A DNA stretch of 64,000 nt from the NCBI RefSeq assembly GCF_001418335.1, contig NZ_LIPP01000005.1:1-64000 (forward strand), read 5' to 3'. This DNA is from Streptomyces aurantiacus. Lineage in GTDB: Bacteria; Actinomycetota; Actinomycetes; Streptomycetales; Streptomycetaceae. The notes beneath the pieces were generated by a model. It was not told the DNA's origin. It was given only the letters and a program-made list of their open reading frames with translations, and searched no databases. Every line of letters starts with the position of its first letter. The stretch's first letter is position 1. This document shows positions 34,605 through 44,360 of the stretch, piece by piece. A program made the position numbers and the translations under genes.

Positions 34605-36995
34605 GTGCACGAGGACAGAGTTGTCGAGGTCTGGGCTCATCGCTCGGATGGCGGCTGGTCGTGCGGCTCCGGCTATCTGGTCAGCACCCAACTCGTCCTC
34701 ACGGCCGCCCATGTGATCGTCGCGTCACCCGCAGGGAACGAACGGTGGCAGGACACGTTGCACGAGATCCCTTCCAGTAACGACGTCCGTATCCGCACCC
34801 GCCACATTGCCGACCCCATCGGCGGAGAAGTCGTTTGGCGCGGCACGGGGTCCGGACTCGACATGGCCCTGGTCGAGATCACGGACGAGAGGTGGCGCCA
34901 GAAGACCATCGAACCAGTGCGCTGGGGTCGTGCGACCTGTCAACAGGGCCGGGTGGAGTGCGCCGCGACAGGATTCCCCGAGGTACTCCTCCTTCCCGAC
35001 CAGCGGCGCGAACGTGAGCAGCTCAGCGGTCAGTTCAGCCCGACCACCGGCGAGAAGTCCGGCCAGTACCATGTTCAGGTCGATAACGCGCCGGTCCGGC
35101 ACATGGACGGTAGCTCGTCGTGGTCGGGCATGTCGGGCGCCGCGCTCTTCAGCTCGAATCTGCTGATTGGCGTGGTCATCATCGATCCTGACGGATTCAA
35201 CGGACAGCGTCTGGTAGCCGTGCGCATCGGCGTGGCCTTCACGGACCCGGAATTCGTGCAGCTTCTGGTTCGACACACCGGCTCTTCCGGCCACCATCGT
35301 GCAGAGACACCGGCGCTCGAGTCGGCGGAGTTGGTCAATCTCTTCGCGGAGCGGCCTGTCCTCGGTCGGCCACACTCCCCCGCGATGCTGCTGACACCTC
35401 AGGTGGCGGCCGTGCGCTGGTTCCACCGGCGGGAGGAGCAGGTGAAAAACCTGCTGAGGTGGCTGGAGTCGCCGGAGCCGTTTGAGGCGCAGCTCATCGT
35501 TGGGCCCGGCGGTCACGGGAAGACACGTCTTGCAAGGGAACTTGAGCGCAGGGCACGCGCCGACGGGTGGATCACCGGGATGGTCCGAGCACAGACGGTG
35601 GAACGACTTCCGCCCGAGTCGCTGGCCCGGTTGTCGTCCTGCGAGGCCCGGCTGTTGCTCATCGTGGATTACGCGGAGACCAGGCCGGAGGTGATCCGCG
35701 AGCTGCTGGAACGAGCCAACACCACGGAGGCGCCCGCCGTACGCCTCCTCATGCTCGCGCGCTCGCCCGGCCAGTGGTGGGAGCGCTTGTGGGGCGCCAG
35801 CAGTCGGCTCCAGGAGGCCGTCGAGCTGAACGCCGTCACGGTGCTCTCCCCACTTCCGCCGCACGAGGATCAGCGCCTTGAGTCTTTCCAGGACGCGTTG
35901 GCGGACCTCGCACAGGCGCTACCTCAGGTACGCCTGCTCAGCGCGACGGGCTGGACAGCCCAGGATTGGACGGCGGCGGCCGACCGCATCGCCACCCCTG
36001 ACCTGAGCCATCCGGGCTACGGTTCGATCATGAAGGTCCAGCTCGCGGCGCTTGTCGCGCTGTTGCAGGAGGGGCCGAGGCCGGCCTCTTCCACCAATGT
36101 GGAGATGACTCACGAGGACGTACTGCTTCTACATGAGAAGAACTACTGGTGGACCAGTGCCGCCGCCCTGGGGCTCGCAGAGGATACGTTATGCAACGCC
36201 GTGACGGTCGCCACGCTACTCGGCGCAGCCGACATCGAGGAGGCGGTGGCAGTTCTCGCCCGGGTTCCTGGGCTCCGGGACCAGGACGAGAACCAGTTGC
36301 GTAAGGTATCCGAGTGGTTGCACACCCTGTATCCGGTGTCCGATCAGCCGACCCGGGGTGCCAGCGCCGACCGACCGCCGGGGGTCTCGATGTCCGCGGG
36401 CCAGGAGTGGGGAGCACTCGAACCCGACCGGCTCGGCGAGTACTTGGTCGCGGTACGCCTCCGGGACCGGCCGCAGGTGCTCGATGGGCCGCTCGCCGCC
36501 GCCACCGATCTGCAACTCCACCGTGCCTTTCACGTGCTGGCCAGAGCGGGCGTCGACCACGATTCAGCGCGGACCCTCATGCGTGCCCAGGTTACCGGTC
36601 AGCTCGCGCGTATCGGCCCTGTCGTCCTGGCGGTCATCATGGAGACGGAGGAACCTGCTTATCTCATCGAGGTCATGGAGGAGGCCATTGCCCGCGCAGC
36701 CGACGATGCGCAGACTCTTGCATCGCTTGCGGACTGGTTCCCTGTCCAAGCCCCAGCTGTTCCTGTTCTGGCGGAGCAGGTCACCCGCCTAGAGAGAACC
36801 GTTTACCAGCGCCTTCTCGCAGGCGGCCACACCGCCGTCCGTGAGAACCTGGCTGGGGCTCTGCGCCGGTACGCAGAGTGCCTTTTTGCACTGGGCCGAA
36901 CCAACGAGGCCCTGAAAATACAGTCCGAAGCCGTCGCCCTGTACCGGGAACTCAGCGCGGAACAACAGGAGGAGGGGAGCGGCGGCCATGCCTGA
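34605..36995 (+). CDS. Trypsin-like serine protease fused to STAND-type NTPase and TPR
   Basis: 796 aa. Residues about 1-220 form a trypsin-like protease with a complete triad: His36 (LTAAHV), Asp86 (GLDMALVEI) and Ser177 (GMSGAAL). Residues about 270-520 are a P-loop NTPase with GPGGHGKT (300-307) and Asp355 of LLLIVDYAE as Walker B. A helical region follows, ending with TPR-like repeats (about 710-790). A longer frame begins at TTG 34530 inside the Trypco2 gene. GTG 34605 is preferred because it follows the Trypco2 stop and has a GCGAGG site before it. This architecture suits an NTP-switch conflict protein: activation would release the protease. It overlaps the CHAT gene by 8 bp. Confidence 0.88.
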   Translation: MHEDRVVEVWAHRSDGGWSCGSGYLVSTQLVLTAAHVIVASPAGNERWQDTLHEIPSSNDVRIRTRHIADPIGGEVVWRGTGSGLDMALVEITDERWRQKTIEPVRWGRATCQQGRVECAATGFPEVLLLPDQRREREQLSGQFSPTTGEKSGQYHVQVDNAPVRHMDGSSSWSGMSGAALFSSNLLIGVVIIDPDGFNGQRLVAVRIGVAFTDPEFVQLLVRHTGSSGHHRAETPALESAELVNLFAERPVLGRPHSPAMLLTPQVAAVRWFHRREEQVKNLLRWLESPEPFEAQLIVGPGGHGKTRLARELERRARADGWITGMVRAQTVERLPPESLARLSSCEARLLLIVDYAETRPEVIRELLERANTTEAPAVRLLMLARSPGQWWERLWGASSRLQEAVELNAVTVLSPLPPHEDQRLESFQDALADLAQALPQVRLLSATGWTAQDWTAAADRIATPDLSHPGYGSIMKVQLAALVALLQEGPRPASSTNVEMTHEDVLLLHEKNYWWTSAAALGLAEDTLCNAVTVATLLGAADIEEAVAVLARVPGLRDQDENQLRKVSEWLHTLYPVSDQPTRGASADRPPGVSMSAGQEWGALEPDRLGEYLVAVRLRDRPQVLDGPLAAATDLQLHRAFHVLARAGVDHDSARTLMRAQVTGQLARIGPVVLAVIMETEEPAYLIEVMEEAIARAADDAQTLASLADWFPVQAPAVPVLAEQVTRLERTVYQRLLAGGHTAVRENLAGALRRYAECLFALGRTNEALKIQSEAVALYRELSAEQQEEGSGGHA
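36967..36977 (+). promoter_or_regulatory. Strong ribosome binding site inside the end of the protease-NTPase gene
   Basis: AGGAGGAGGGG lies 10 bases before the ATG of the CHAT gene and within the last codons of the upstream gene. It supports a real second start rather than a frameshifted single protein. Confidence 0.75.
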
Positions 36996-39900
36996 GTCTC
37001 CCTACCGCTTGGAACTCGCCGAGAGTCTTACGGAGCAGGCAGCTCGGTTGCTTTCCTTGGGCCGCCACGTGGACGCTCTGCAAGCATCGGTCGAGGCGTG
37101 CGCAACGTACGAGAGCTTGATGGTTGACGACGGTCCGCGCTCGTTCGGTCAGGTGAAGTCGGCGGCGAAGTCCTTCACCATCCAAGTACTGATCCGTGCT
37201 GAGCTCACGGGGGTACGAAGTACCCGCACGTACGCGCGGCAAGCCCTTGATGCCTGGAACCGCGTGGTCTTGCCCGGTAGTTCGCAAACCAGTCCTGTTG
37301 ACGAGGCTCGCTTCCTGCACGTGATCGGGGCGCTGCACGTCTTGCTCGACGAGAGCGGTGATGCTGCACGGAGGGCGGCGGCGGCGATCCGTCGCCTTCC
37401 GTCCAGCCGGTCACGGGGCGCGGTGGTCTCCGAACTGCGGCTTGCTGGACGGGCGTCGACGACGCTCGCTGTGGCACTGAGCCGGGATAGCGCGCGATCC
37501 GAGGCGGTGCAGGCTGCCGAAGACGCGGTGGACTACTTCCGCCAGGCGGGATCGGCCTGGAGCCAAGGCGGGCAGGACGGTGACGAGCGCCCTGTGCCGG
37601 AGGATGAGGCCGCTGCGGTCAAGGCACTGGCACGGCTGAGAACCGAGGAAGGCTACGGCAGTATCTCCTCCAGTCTGGTCCTGCCCGGCGTCAGGTCCAC
37701 CGTTGAGGAGATCAGCGATCGCGCGGACGTCTCTGGTGTCACTCACGAGGACTCTGTCCGGCTCCACCGCCACCTCGCTCACGAGCAGCCCGACCCGTCG
37801 TCCCTGCTGTCATTGCTTAATGCCCTGAGCATCGACGTAGCCAAGCGGTCGCGAACGGACGGTCCCGCGGCCCTCGGCCCGAGGTTGGCGGAGGTCCTCA
37901 ACATCGCCCAGCGTCTACTCCAACTCGACTCCCCCTCCTCTCACGCCCATGTTGTCCGCACGCTGGTCGAGTTGTGCGACGTGTTCTTGGAAGGACTCGA
38001 CGGTCCCCAAAGAGAGGCCAATCTCGACCACTGCACAGCGCTGCTGGAGCTCGCCGTGACGAGCATGACCGGACCGCAGGGCGCGCTTTCGCGTGCGGCG
38101 CTGCAGGTACGGCTGGCGTTCGTGCTGCTGACACGGTTCTCGGAGCGGTCGTCCTCGTCGGACCTCGAACATGCCATCAGCGTTCTCCGCGATGTCGCGG
38201 TGCGAGCACATGAAGAACCAGAGTCACGTCAGGCAGCTGTGTCCTTGCTCGCGCGGGCGCTGTTGCTGCACTACAACCGCACTGCCGACGCCGAGGTGCT
38301 CAACGAAGCAATAGCGGTCGGTGTCGAGGCCGCACGATCAGCCGACCCGAGTGATGCCATGATGAACACCGCCCTGTCGAACCTGAGCGCAAGCCTGCTG
38401 CAACGCTACGAGCGCTTTGGTTCCCAGGAGGATCTGAACGCGGCGGTCGACCTGGCGCGGCGTTCCCTGAACGCGGCCGGACCAGAGTCGGCCGGTCGCG
38501 TTCAGGCACTCGTGCAGTTGAGCACCCTACTGCGCGTCTACTACCGCGACGTCGGTCACCGCGAAGCGTTGGATGAGTCCATCGACACCGCCCGTCGCGC
38601 ACTCGCCGAACAGTCGAGCTCGGCCGACAATCTGGGCGACGCCGCTGCCCTGCTTGCGGGCTTGTTGCAGATAAGGCACGAAGATTACGGTGCTCCTGAC
38701 GACACATCTGACCTCGATGAAGCAGTCCACCTGTGCGAGGCCGCCCTGGCCAGTGCTGACGGTTCTCGCCAAGGCGTGCTCCTCGGCCAGCTGGCCAGAG
38801 TCCTACTGCAGCGGTCAGCCGGGGCCTCCCGGGCTGAGGACATCCAGCGCGCCGTGGACGCCAGTCGCGGAGCGCTGGAGCGTATTCCGCCAGGCAATAG
38901 CTCGGACAGAGTTGTCGTCCTCACCTTGCTCAGCGCAGGGCTCGTCGCCACCTTCCGTCACTTCGGCGATCTCCACAGCCTCGACAGCGCAGTCGAAGCG
39001 GCGGAGGAGGCCGCAGCCGAGTCTGTACAGGACCGAGCCGCGAGAGTGTCGGCGCTTGGTGTACTCGTCAATGCCCTTCTTACGCGGGCCGCAGCCGAAG
39101 GACATACCAGTGCGAGTCGAGTCCGCATGGACCTGGACCGTGCGACGGCGGCGTGCCATGCCGCTCTTCGGATCGTGCCGAAGGATCACCCGGCACAACA
39201 GGCATTCCTGAAAGCGCAGGACCGCACAGCCGACCTGCGGGTGCGGCAGGAGCGAGAGTCAGGAGTCGACTGGCAGGCTCTGGTACTGGAGTACGAGCAG
39301 ACCGGCTCAGCAGCGGCCTACGCCGAAGCCGTTGTAATTCTCGGCGGCGCCGTCGCCGACGAGGCGTCACTTCCGGTGGACCGGCTACGCGCTGCCGAGC
39401 GGTGGGGACGCTTGGCGACACAGGCGGGCGACCACCGGGAGGCGCTCACCGCCTACACGAGGGCAATTACACTCCTACGCCTAGTACTGCTTTCCTCTCC
39501 CGGACGCCAACCCTGGCCGGATGAAGCGGGCTACGGCGACATCGTGGGCAGCCTGGTGAATGACGCCGCCGCAAGCGCCCTTTCGGCCGGACAACCGGAG
39601 CAAGCCGCCGTCCTACTGGAGGGTGGGCGCGCAGCGCTGTTCGCGCACTCTCCGGGGCCGGATCAGGCGTGGGAGCGCATTCGTTCAGTGAGGCCGGAGC
39701 TCGCCGAAAGACTGGAAGCTGTGAGCCGTCGAGTGGCCGACCCGGGAACATCACAGACCGAGCGGCGACACCTCGGATCTGAGTGGGACAACTGTGTCCA
39801 GAGGATTCGTGAGCTTCCCGGACTGAAGCGCCTCCTGGCCCTTCCAGAGATGGCAGACCTCACCGCGCAGGCGCACGAGGGTCCGCTGGTCATGGTGAAC

Positions 39901-40980
39901 GTCAGCCGTCACCGCTGCGACGCTCTCGTCGTGACAGAGCATGGGGTGCACACGGTGCCGCTTCCTCTGATGCGCTACGAGGATCTCGTCGAAAACCTCG
40001 CCCGTTTCCAGTCTGTTCTGAACCCGGCCTACGCGCCGCTGTCCGACAGCCTCAGCGGCGAAGAGACGCTGATCGGCGTTCTCGACTGGCTATGGGCGGC
40101 GGTTGCGGAGCCTGTTCTGTCCTCCCTCGGCCTCCCGCCCGCCCTGTCCCAGGACACCCGGCCGCCGCGTGTCTGGTGGATGCCCACCGGGCCATTGAGC
40201 CTGCTCCCGGTTCATGCCGCCCAGGCTCGCAAAGCCCGCAGGCAACACGTGGCGGCTGACGGCTCGAGCCTGAGCGCTTTCGAAAGCGTCTGCTCTTCCT
40301 ACGCGACCACGATCGGTGCTTTGGCAGCAGCACGTGAAGGCGTCGCGGTCGAGGATTCGTCCCAGCTACGCGGGCTCGTCATCGCGCCCGACGGGAGCAC
40401 CCGCGTCGCAGCCCTCGCCCACGTGGCCAGGGAAGCCAGCCACGTCGCCGGCTACATCGGTAGGTCGCGAGTCCTGTCAGGTGATGCGGCGACCATGGAC
40501 GCGGTGAAGGCCCTCCTTCCCCAGGCATCGCTCCTGCACTTCGCGTGCCATGGGACCGTCAACTCCGGCTTCCCTCGAACCGGTGGAGTCGAACTCGCCA
40601 ACGGCTTCCTCAGCACCACAAGCCTGCGGGAGGCGCGGTCTGAACAGCACCAGTTCATCTTCGTCTCAGCATGCCACTCGTCGACACGAGACCCAGCCAG
40701 CGGGCTCTTCGGTATGGACGCCCACCCGGCCTGGGAGCCAGTGAATCTTCCCGCAGCGTTGCACCTCGCCGGCTACCGACACGCGCTCGGAACCCTGTGG
40801 GAAGTCCAGGACCGCACGCACGCCGACGTTGCGGAGTACTTCTATAAGGCTCTCGGAGTGCGGGGCCGAGTGGACCCGGACCTTTCGGCACAGGCACTCT
40901 GGCAGGCGCTGCGCCGGGTGCGGGACCGTTACCCCCACATTCCGTCCCTTTGGGCGGCTCACATCCACCTTGGCCCCTGA
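36988..40980 (+). CDS. TPR-CHAT caspase-like protease
   Basis: 1330 aa. Residues about 1-900 are helical TPR-type repeats, and the C-terminal third (about 1000-1330) is a CHAT domain (clan CD protease fold). The catalytic pair is seen as His1188 in HFACHG and Cys1229 in FVSACHSS, with further conserved LPAALHLAGYRHALGTLWEV near 1254-1273. CHAT proteases cut protein targets when sensors signal invasion; the best known case is the protease partner of the type III-E CRISPR effector. Here it forms an operon with Trypco2 and a trypsin-NTPase, so two different proteases share one system. ATG at 36988 overlaps the upstream stop by 8 bp. Targets and trigger are unknown. Confidence 0.9.
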   Translation: MPESPYRLELAESLTEQAARLLSLGRHVDALQASVEACATYESLMVDDGPRSFGQVKSAAKSFTIQVLIRAELTGVRSTRTYARQALDAWNRVVLPGSSQTSPVDEARFLHVIGALHVLLDESGDAARRAAAAIRRLPSSRSRGAVVSELRLAGRASTTLAVALSRDSARSEAVQAAEDAVDYFRQAGSAWSQGGQDGDERPVPEDEAAAVKALARLRTEEGYGSISSSLVLPGVRSTVEEISDRADVSGVTHEDSVRLHRHLAHEQPDPSSLLSLLNALSIDVAKRSRTDGPAALGPRLAEVLNIAQRLLQLDSPSSHAHVVRTLVELCDVFLEGLDGPQREANLDHCTALLELAVTSMTGPQGALSRAALQVRLAFVLLTRFSERSSSSDLEHAISVLRDVAVRAHEEPESRQAAVSLLARALLLHYNRTADAEVLNEAIAVGVEAARSADPSDAMMNTALSNLSASLLQRYERFGSQEDLNAAVDLARRSLNAAGPESAGRVQALVQLSTLLRVYYRDVGHREALDESIDTARRALAEQSSSADNLGDAAALLAGLLQIRHEDYGAPDDTSDLDEAVHLCEAALASADGSRQGVLLGQLARVLLQRSAGASRAEDIQRAVDASRGALERIPPGNSSDRVVVLTLLSAGLVATFRHFGDLHSLDSAVEAAEEAAAESVQDRAARVSALGVLVNALLTRAAAEGHTSASRVRMDLDRATAACHAALRIVPKDHPAQQAFLKAQDRTADLRVRQERESGVDWQALVLEYEQTGSAAAYAEAVVILGGAVADEASLPVDRLRAAERWGRLATQAGDHREALTAYTRAITLLRLVLLSSPGRQPWPDEAGYGDIVGSLVNDAAASALSAGQPEQAAVLLEGGRAALFAHSPGPDQAWERIRSVRPELAERLEAVSRRVADPGTSQTERRHLGSEWDNCVQRIRELPGLKRLLALPEMADLTAQAHEGPLVMVNVSRHRCDALVVTEHGVHTVPLPLMRYEDLVENLARFQSVLNPAYAPLSDSLSGEETLIGVLDWLWAAVAEPVLSSLGLPPALSQDTRPPRVWWMPTGPLSLLPVHAAQARKARRQHVAADGSSLSAFESVCSSYATTIGALAAAREGVAVEDSSQLRGLVIAPDGSTRVAALAHVAREASHVAGYIGRSRVLSGDAATMDAVKALLPQASLLHFACHGTVNSGFPRTGGVELANGFLSTTSLREARSEQHQFIFVSACHSSTRDPASGLFGMDAHPAWEPVNLPAALHLAGYRHALGTLWEVQDRTHADVAEYFYKALGVRGRVDPDLSAQALWQALRRVRDRYPHIPSLWAAHIHLGP

Positions 40981-41399
40981 CCGCCCGGGTTGCCCAGCCT
41001 ACAAAACCATCGAGGCCTGATTCCGCAACCATCACGCCGAAGCGCTCACCAAACGTGGGTGGCGCCCCACCGAGTGTCACCCAGCGGGATACAACCCGAG
41101 ATCCGGGGCGGTCTTCCGCTGAGGAGCCTCCCAAAAGGGTGGACAAGGGTGCGCCGATCTGAGGCCAGCTGAGCAAGTTTTGGCGCGAAGTCGACTTTGG
41201 CAACACCGCGTCGCAGCCGTCGAGCGTGCACCGCTTCATGTTGCTGCGTGTCACCTCTCAGGAGGTTCACAAGCACGATCCGAGAACTGGACCTGACCTG
41301 CAGCGATCAGGCGAGCGTTTTCGAATCGATGTGTGTGCGTTCCGGAGTGATCTCCTGGCAACCCGCTGACCTGCAGCGACGGAGTTTGCGACAAGCCCT
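40981..41399. other. Intergenic stretch, no supported gene
   Basis: Short frames only. The region separates the CHAT operon from IS remnants and has no clear terminator after the CHAT stop. Confidence 0.5.
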
Positions 41400-41908
41400 C
41401 TAGCGCTGGGCCAGGACGGTGCCGGTGTGGTCCATCGCGGCGAGCAGGGTGACGTACGTGGTGGTGGCGGTGCGCGAACCGCGCAGGGCTTTCCCGTCGA
41501 CCGCGATCGTATGCAGTCCGGGCCGGGGCGGAGCGGGCGGCAAAGAACGCTTATATCGCCCCGGTCCAGGGCGTCGCCGTCGAACTGGACGAGACGCCGT
41601 CGCAGAGTGTGGGACGTGGACACAGACCGTGCCGGTCAGTGGGTCGGTGAGGAAACCGAGAACCCCAGCAGGCCCACGCCGGTGCATCGCTGACCCACTC
41701 GGTGATCGCGGTGAGCGAGGGGGCGTCGGCCAGAACGTTCGCCGCTGCCGCAGTCACCAGCGCCGACAGCGGATAGCGGCATCCGCGAAGGGCGGGGGCA
41801 GGCTCAGGGAGCCCGACAGGCGGACCGCGTCCGTCAGCGGAGCCGGAGCAGAAGCTCGGACCGGTTGGTCCTGCGGGGCGGGCATGAGGTGCAGGTGTGG
41901 ACTCATTA
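41400..41908 (-). pseudogene. ISAs1-type transposase remnant
   Basis: On the minus strand, an N-terminal block (VTAAAANVLADAPSLTAIT, about 41757-41700) and the IAVDGKALRGSRTATTTYV block with the first catalytic-type Asp (about 41500) lie in different frames. The reading stops at 41400 just after GTVLAQR. The rest of the DDE domain is gone. Frameshift and 3' truncation show it is inactive. Confidence 0.6.
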
Positions 41909-42188
41909 AGCGCTCACGGGACTTCGACACTCACATGATCACTGAGACCGTATGTCAGAGGTCGTTTTCATCTTGAAGGCAGTTATGTGGGCAGGTTTGT
42001 TCCGCGTCTCAGTGTGTTGCTGGGGATTCTGCTGGGGCGGTTCTGCTGAGTGATTTTGGTGATGTGGCGGGTGGGGTCAGGGTCTGCTTGCGCCCGTCTC
42101 ATTCCAGGACGCCCGGTTCTGTACCATGCTTCAACGTGGTGGGATGCGCGCCTGGGCGCACGCCCCCGGGCGGCGGTATCCCCAGGTC

Positions 42189-42710
42189 ATGACGGAACGT
42201 CGTGCGTATCCAAGTGACCTGTCCGATGCGCGCTGGGAGCTGATTGAGCCGGTGCTGTCCGCGTGGCGTTTCGAGCGCCGCGGCCGGGCCCTGGACTTCG
42301 GCCGGCCGCCCCGGCACGACCTGCGCGAGATCATGAACGCGATCCTGTACGTGGATCGCACCGGCTGTCAGTGGGCCTACCTCCCGCACGACTTCCCGCC
42401 GCACCAGAGCGTCTACGGCTACTTCGCCCGATGACAGAAAGACGGCGTGTTCGCCCAGCTCAACGGCCTGCTGCGGGAGTTGGTGCGTCAACAGAAGGGC
42501 AAGAACCGTGAGCCCTCGGCCTGTGTGATCGACGCGCAGAGCGTGAAGACCTCCACGTCCGTGCCCGCGAAGAGCCAGGGCATCGACGCGGGCAAGAAGA
42601 TCGTGGGCCGCCTCGCTATGACCGACCTCATGACCCGACGCCTCACCGGCGAGAGCACCGTCTCCTGGCGCGACCCGACACCAGCACATCAAAGTTGCAT
42701 TTCGGTATAA
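42189..42710 (+). pseudogene. IS5-family transposase, nonsense codon and internal deletion
   Basis: Starts [20 protein letters not shown] (42189), runs to an in-frame TGA at 42432-42434 in the YGYFAR|QKDGVF segment where related proteins have Trp, then continues in the same frame through VIDAQSVKTS (first DDE Asp). After GKKIVGR it jumps to a C-terminal tail like MTRRLTGESTVSWRD, so the middle of the catalytic domain is missing. Inactive element. Confidence 0.75.
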
Positions 42711-42921
42711 AACAACAGGACGAAACGACCTCTTAGTCCGGCCCGGGCGGCGTCCGGGGTGCTGCGCCTGTGGGTGGTTTGTCGCGTGGACGGGCGCCGG
42801 CCGTGGTGCACCAGCATGGACGTGGTCCCCGACCAGGATGTCCTCGTCACCATTGGGTAAGTGGCCGGCTCGGACGGTGGCGACTGCTTGGCAGCGCAGC
42901 ATCGCCCGGCTGGCCCATGGT

Positions 42922-43152
42922 CTAGCAGGCTTCGGCAGTTCCGCCCTCGGGCCTGAAGAAGGCAACGACGGTCCTGCGCAGCTGTGTAGCCACCTTGCGG
43001 GCGTCGCGTAGATGATTGCGTGCTGCTTCGGCCTCCTTGTACGTCTTGGTCACCCCGCGCAGCGTTCTCGTCACCTTCTCACTGAACTGGGCGAGACGCT
43101 CGAGAAGCTCGATGCAAGAGGACACGATGGAGGGGCGGGGTTCTGTGGCCAT
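42922..43152 (-). CDS. Small hypothetical protein downstream of the integrase
   Basis: 76 aa, mostly helical with heptad-like spacing (ELLERLAQFSEKVTRTLRG and an Ala/Arg-rich second helix). It lies on the integrase strand, beyond the hairpin at 43208-43242. ATG at 43152 begins MATEPRPSIVSS. No domain recognised. It could be an accessory protein of the integrating element. Confidence 0.45.
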   Translation of the reverse strand: MATEPRPSIVSSCIELLERLAQFSEKVTRTLRGVTKTYKEAEAARNHLRDARKVATQLRRTVVAFFRPEGGTAEAC

Positions 43153-43207
43153 GTGATCAGTCTTATCGCTCGTTGGGCGTCTTGTCCGAGCATTGCGTAA
43201 TGAGATG

Positions 43208-43242
43208 CCTTCACCCCTGTCCGGCGCGGACAAGGGTGAAGG
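43208..43242. terminator. Strong hairpin terminator after the integrase
   Basis: A 16-bp inverted repeat with one mismatch (43208-43223 with 43227-43242) around a 3-nt loop, 5 bp beyond the integrase stop. It should end integrase transcription and may separate the small downstream gene. Confidence 0.8.
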
Positions 43243-43247
43243 AACGT

Positions 43248-44360
43248 TCATGTGGTGATGGTGAGCGGGTTTTCCATGCGTTTCCAGGCTCCGAGGACGG
43301 CCTTGTGGGCGTCCGGCTGGAGGTGGGCGTAGCCCTGGGTGGTCTGGAAGCTCTCGTGGCCGAGGAGGTGCTGGACCTCGTAGAGCGAGACTCCCTTCTG
43401 GACGAACCACGAGGCGCAGGTGTGGCGCATGGAGTGCGGGACGGGCTGCAGCTCGCCGTCGTCGCCGAAGCAGTAGGCGGCCTCGACGGCGGGCCACCAG
43501 GTCTGGCGGCGCCAGTTGCTGTCGGCGAGCAGGCGCCCGGAGCGGCCTTTGGTGATGGTGGTGAATACCACCGCGTCGCGGTCGAGCCGGTGGATGTGGC
43601 GTTCGAACGCTTCCAGGATGTGGGGCGGGAGCGGGACCTCCCGGCGGCTCTTGGAGCTCTTGGGGTATTCCTTGATGCCGCTTTTGGTGTTGACCTCCAC
43701 CACGAACAGGCGCGAGCGGCGCACGTCGATGCGGTGGCGGTGCAGGCCGGAGAGTTCTCCCCAGCGCAGTCCGGTGTAGAAGCCGAGCAGGCACATCGTG
43801 CGCCAGGCGGGGGCGAGTTGGTCGAGGATGCTCTGCGCCTGGTCGGGCGTGAACCACTGCGGCGGTTTGACGGCGATGGGCGGCAGATCGATGCTGCGGC
43901 ACGGGCTCACCGCGATCACATCGTCGTCGACCGCCGCGCGCATGATCGACGACGTCAGGTTGTAGGCCCGCTTGATCGCAGCAGGGCCTGCACCCTTGTC
44001 GACCAGGGAACGGATCCAACTCTGGACGTCCATGCGGGTGATGGCCCGCATCTCCCAGTCCGCCCAGTGGGGCATGACGTGGTTCTTGATGCTGGACGCG
44101 TCGCCACGCAGGGTGTGGGGTTCGACGATGCGGGCGTCCCACCATCGGTCGTGCCACTCCCGGAACGCGATTTCCCCGGCCCGCGGGTCGCGCACGGTTC
44201 CACGGGCGAACTGGGTCTCCAACTCGATGCCCCAGGCCCGCGCCTGGGTCTTGAGGGGGAAGGACTCGCTGAACCGGTCGCCGGCCCGGTTGCGTACGGT
44301 CGCCTGCCACCGACCGGACTTCAATTTACGCAGGTACGTGGTACTGCTCCTTGCCGGCAC
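43248..44360 (-). CDS. Tyrosine site-specific integrase
   Basis: 370 aa phage/ICE-type integrase. An N-terminal arm-like region (TYLRKLKSGRWQATVR), a SAM-like core-binding domain (about residues 60-160) and a catalytic domain with Arg (TGLRWGELSGL), HSMRHTCASW, LLGHESFQTTQGYAH and the nucleophile Tyr344 are present. All catalytic residues appear intact. The only usable start is GTG at 44360. That start lies inside sequence that, on the other strand, reads as a methyltransferase, so the N-terminus and the element boundary nearly coincide. No tRNA gene is next to it. Confidence 0.9.
   Translation of the reverse strand: MPARSSTTYLRKLKSGRWQATVRNRAGDRFSESFPLKTQARAWGIELETQFARGTVRDPRAGEIAFREWHDRWWDARIVEPHTLRGDASSIKNHVMPHWADWEMRAITRMDVQSWIRSLVDKGAGPAAIKRAYNLTSSIMRAAVDDDVIAVSPCRSIDLPPIAVKPPQWFTPDQAQSILDQLAPAWRTMCLLGFYTGLRWGELSGLHRHRIDVRRSRLFVVEVNTKSGIKEYPKSSKSRREVPLPPHILEAFERHIHRLDRDAVVFTTITKGRSGRLLADSNWRRQTWWPAVEAAYCFGDDGELQPVPHSMRHTCASWFVQKGVSLYEVQHLLGHESFQTTQGYAHLQPDAHKAVLGAWKRMENPLTITT

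Noticed and set aside
42099..42965. Minus-strand frame of 288 codons across the IS5 remnant
   Set aside because: Antisense to the transposase remnant; the part outside the IS (42720-42920) may hold a scrap of coding DNA but no family is recognisable.
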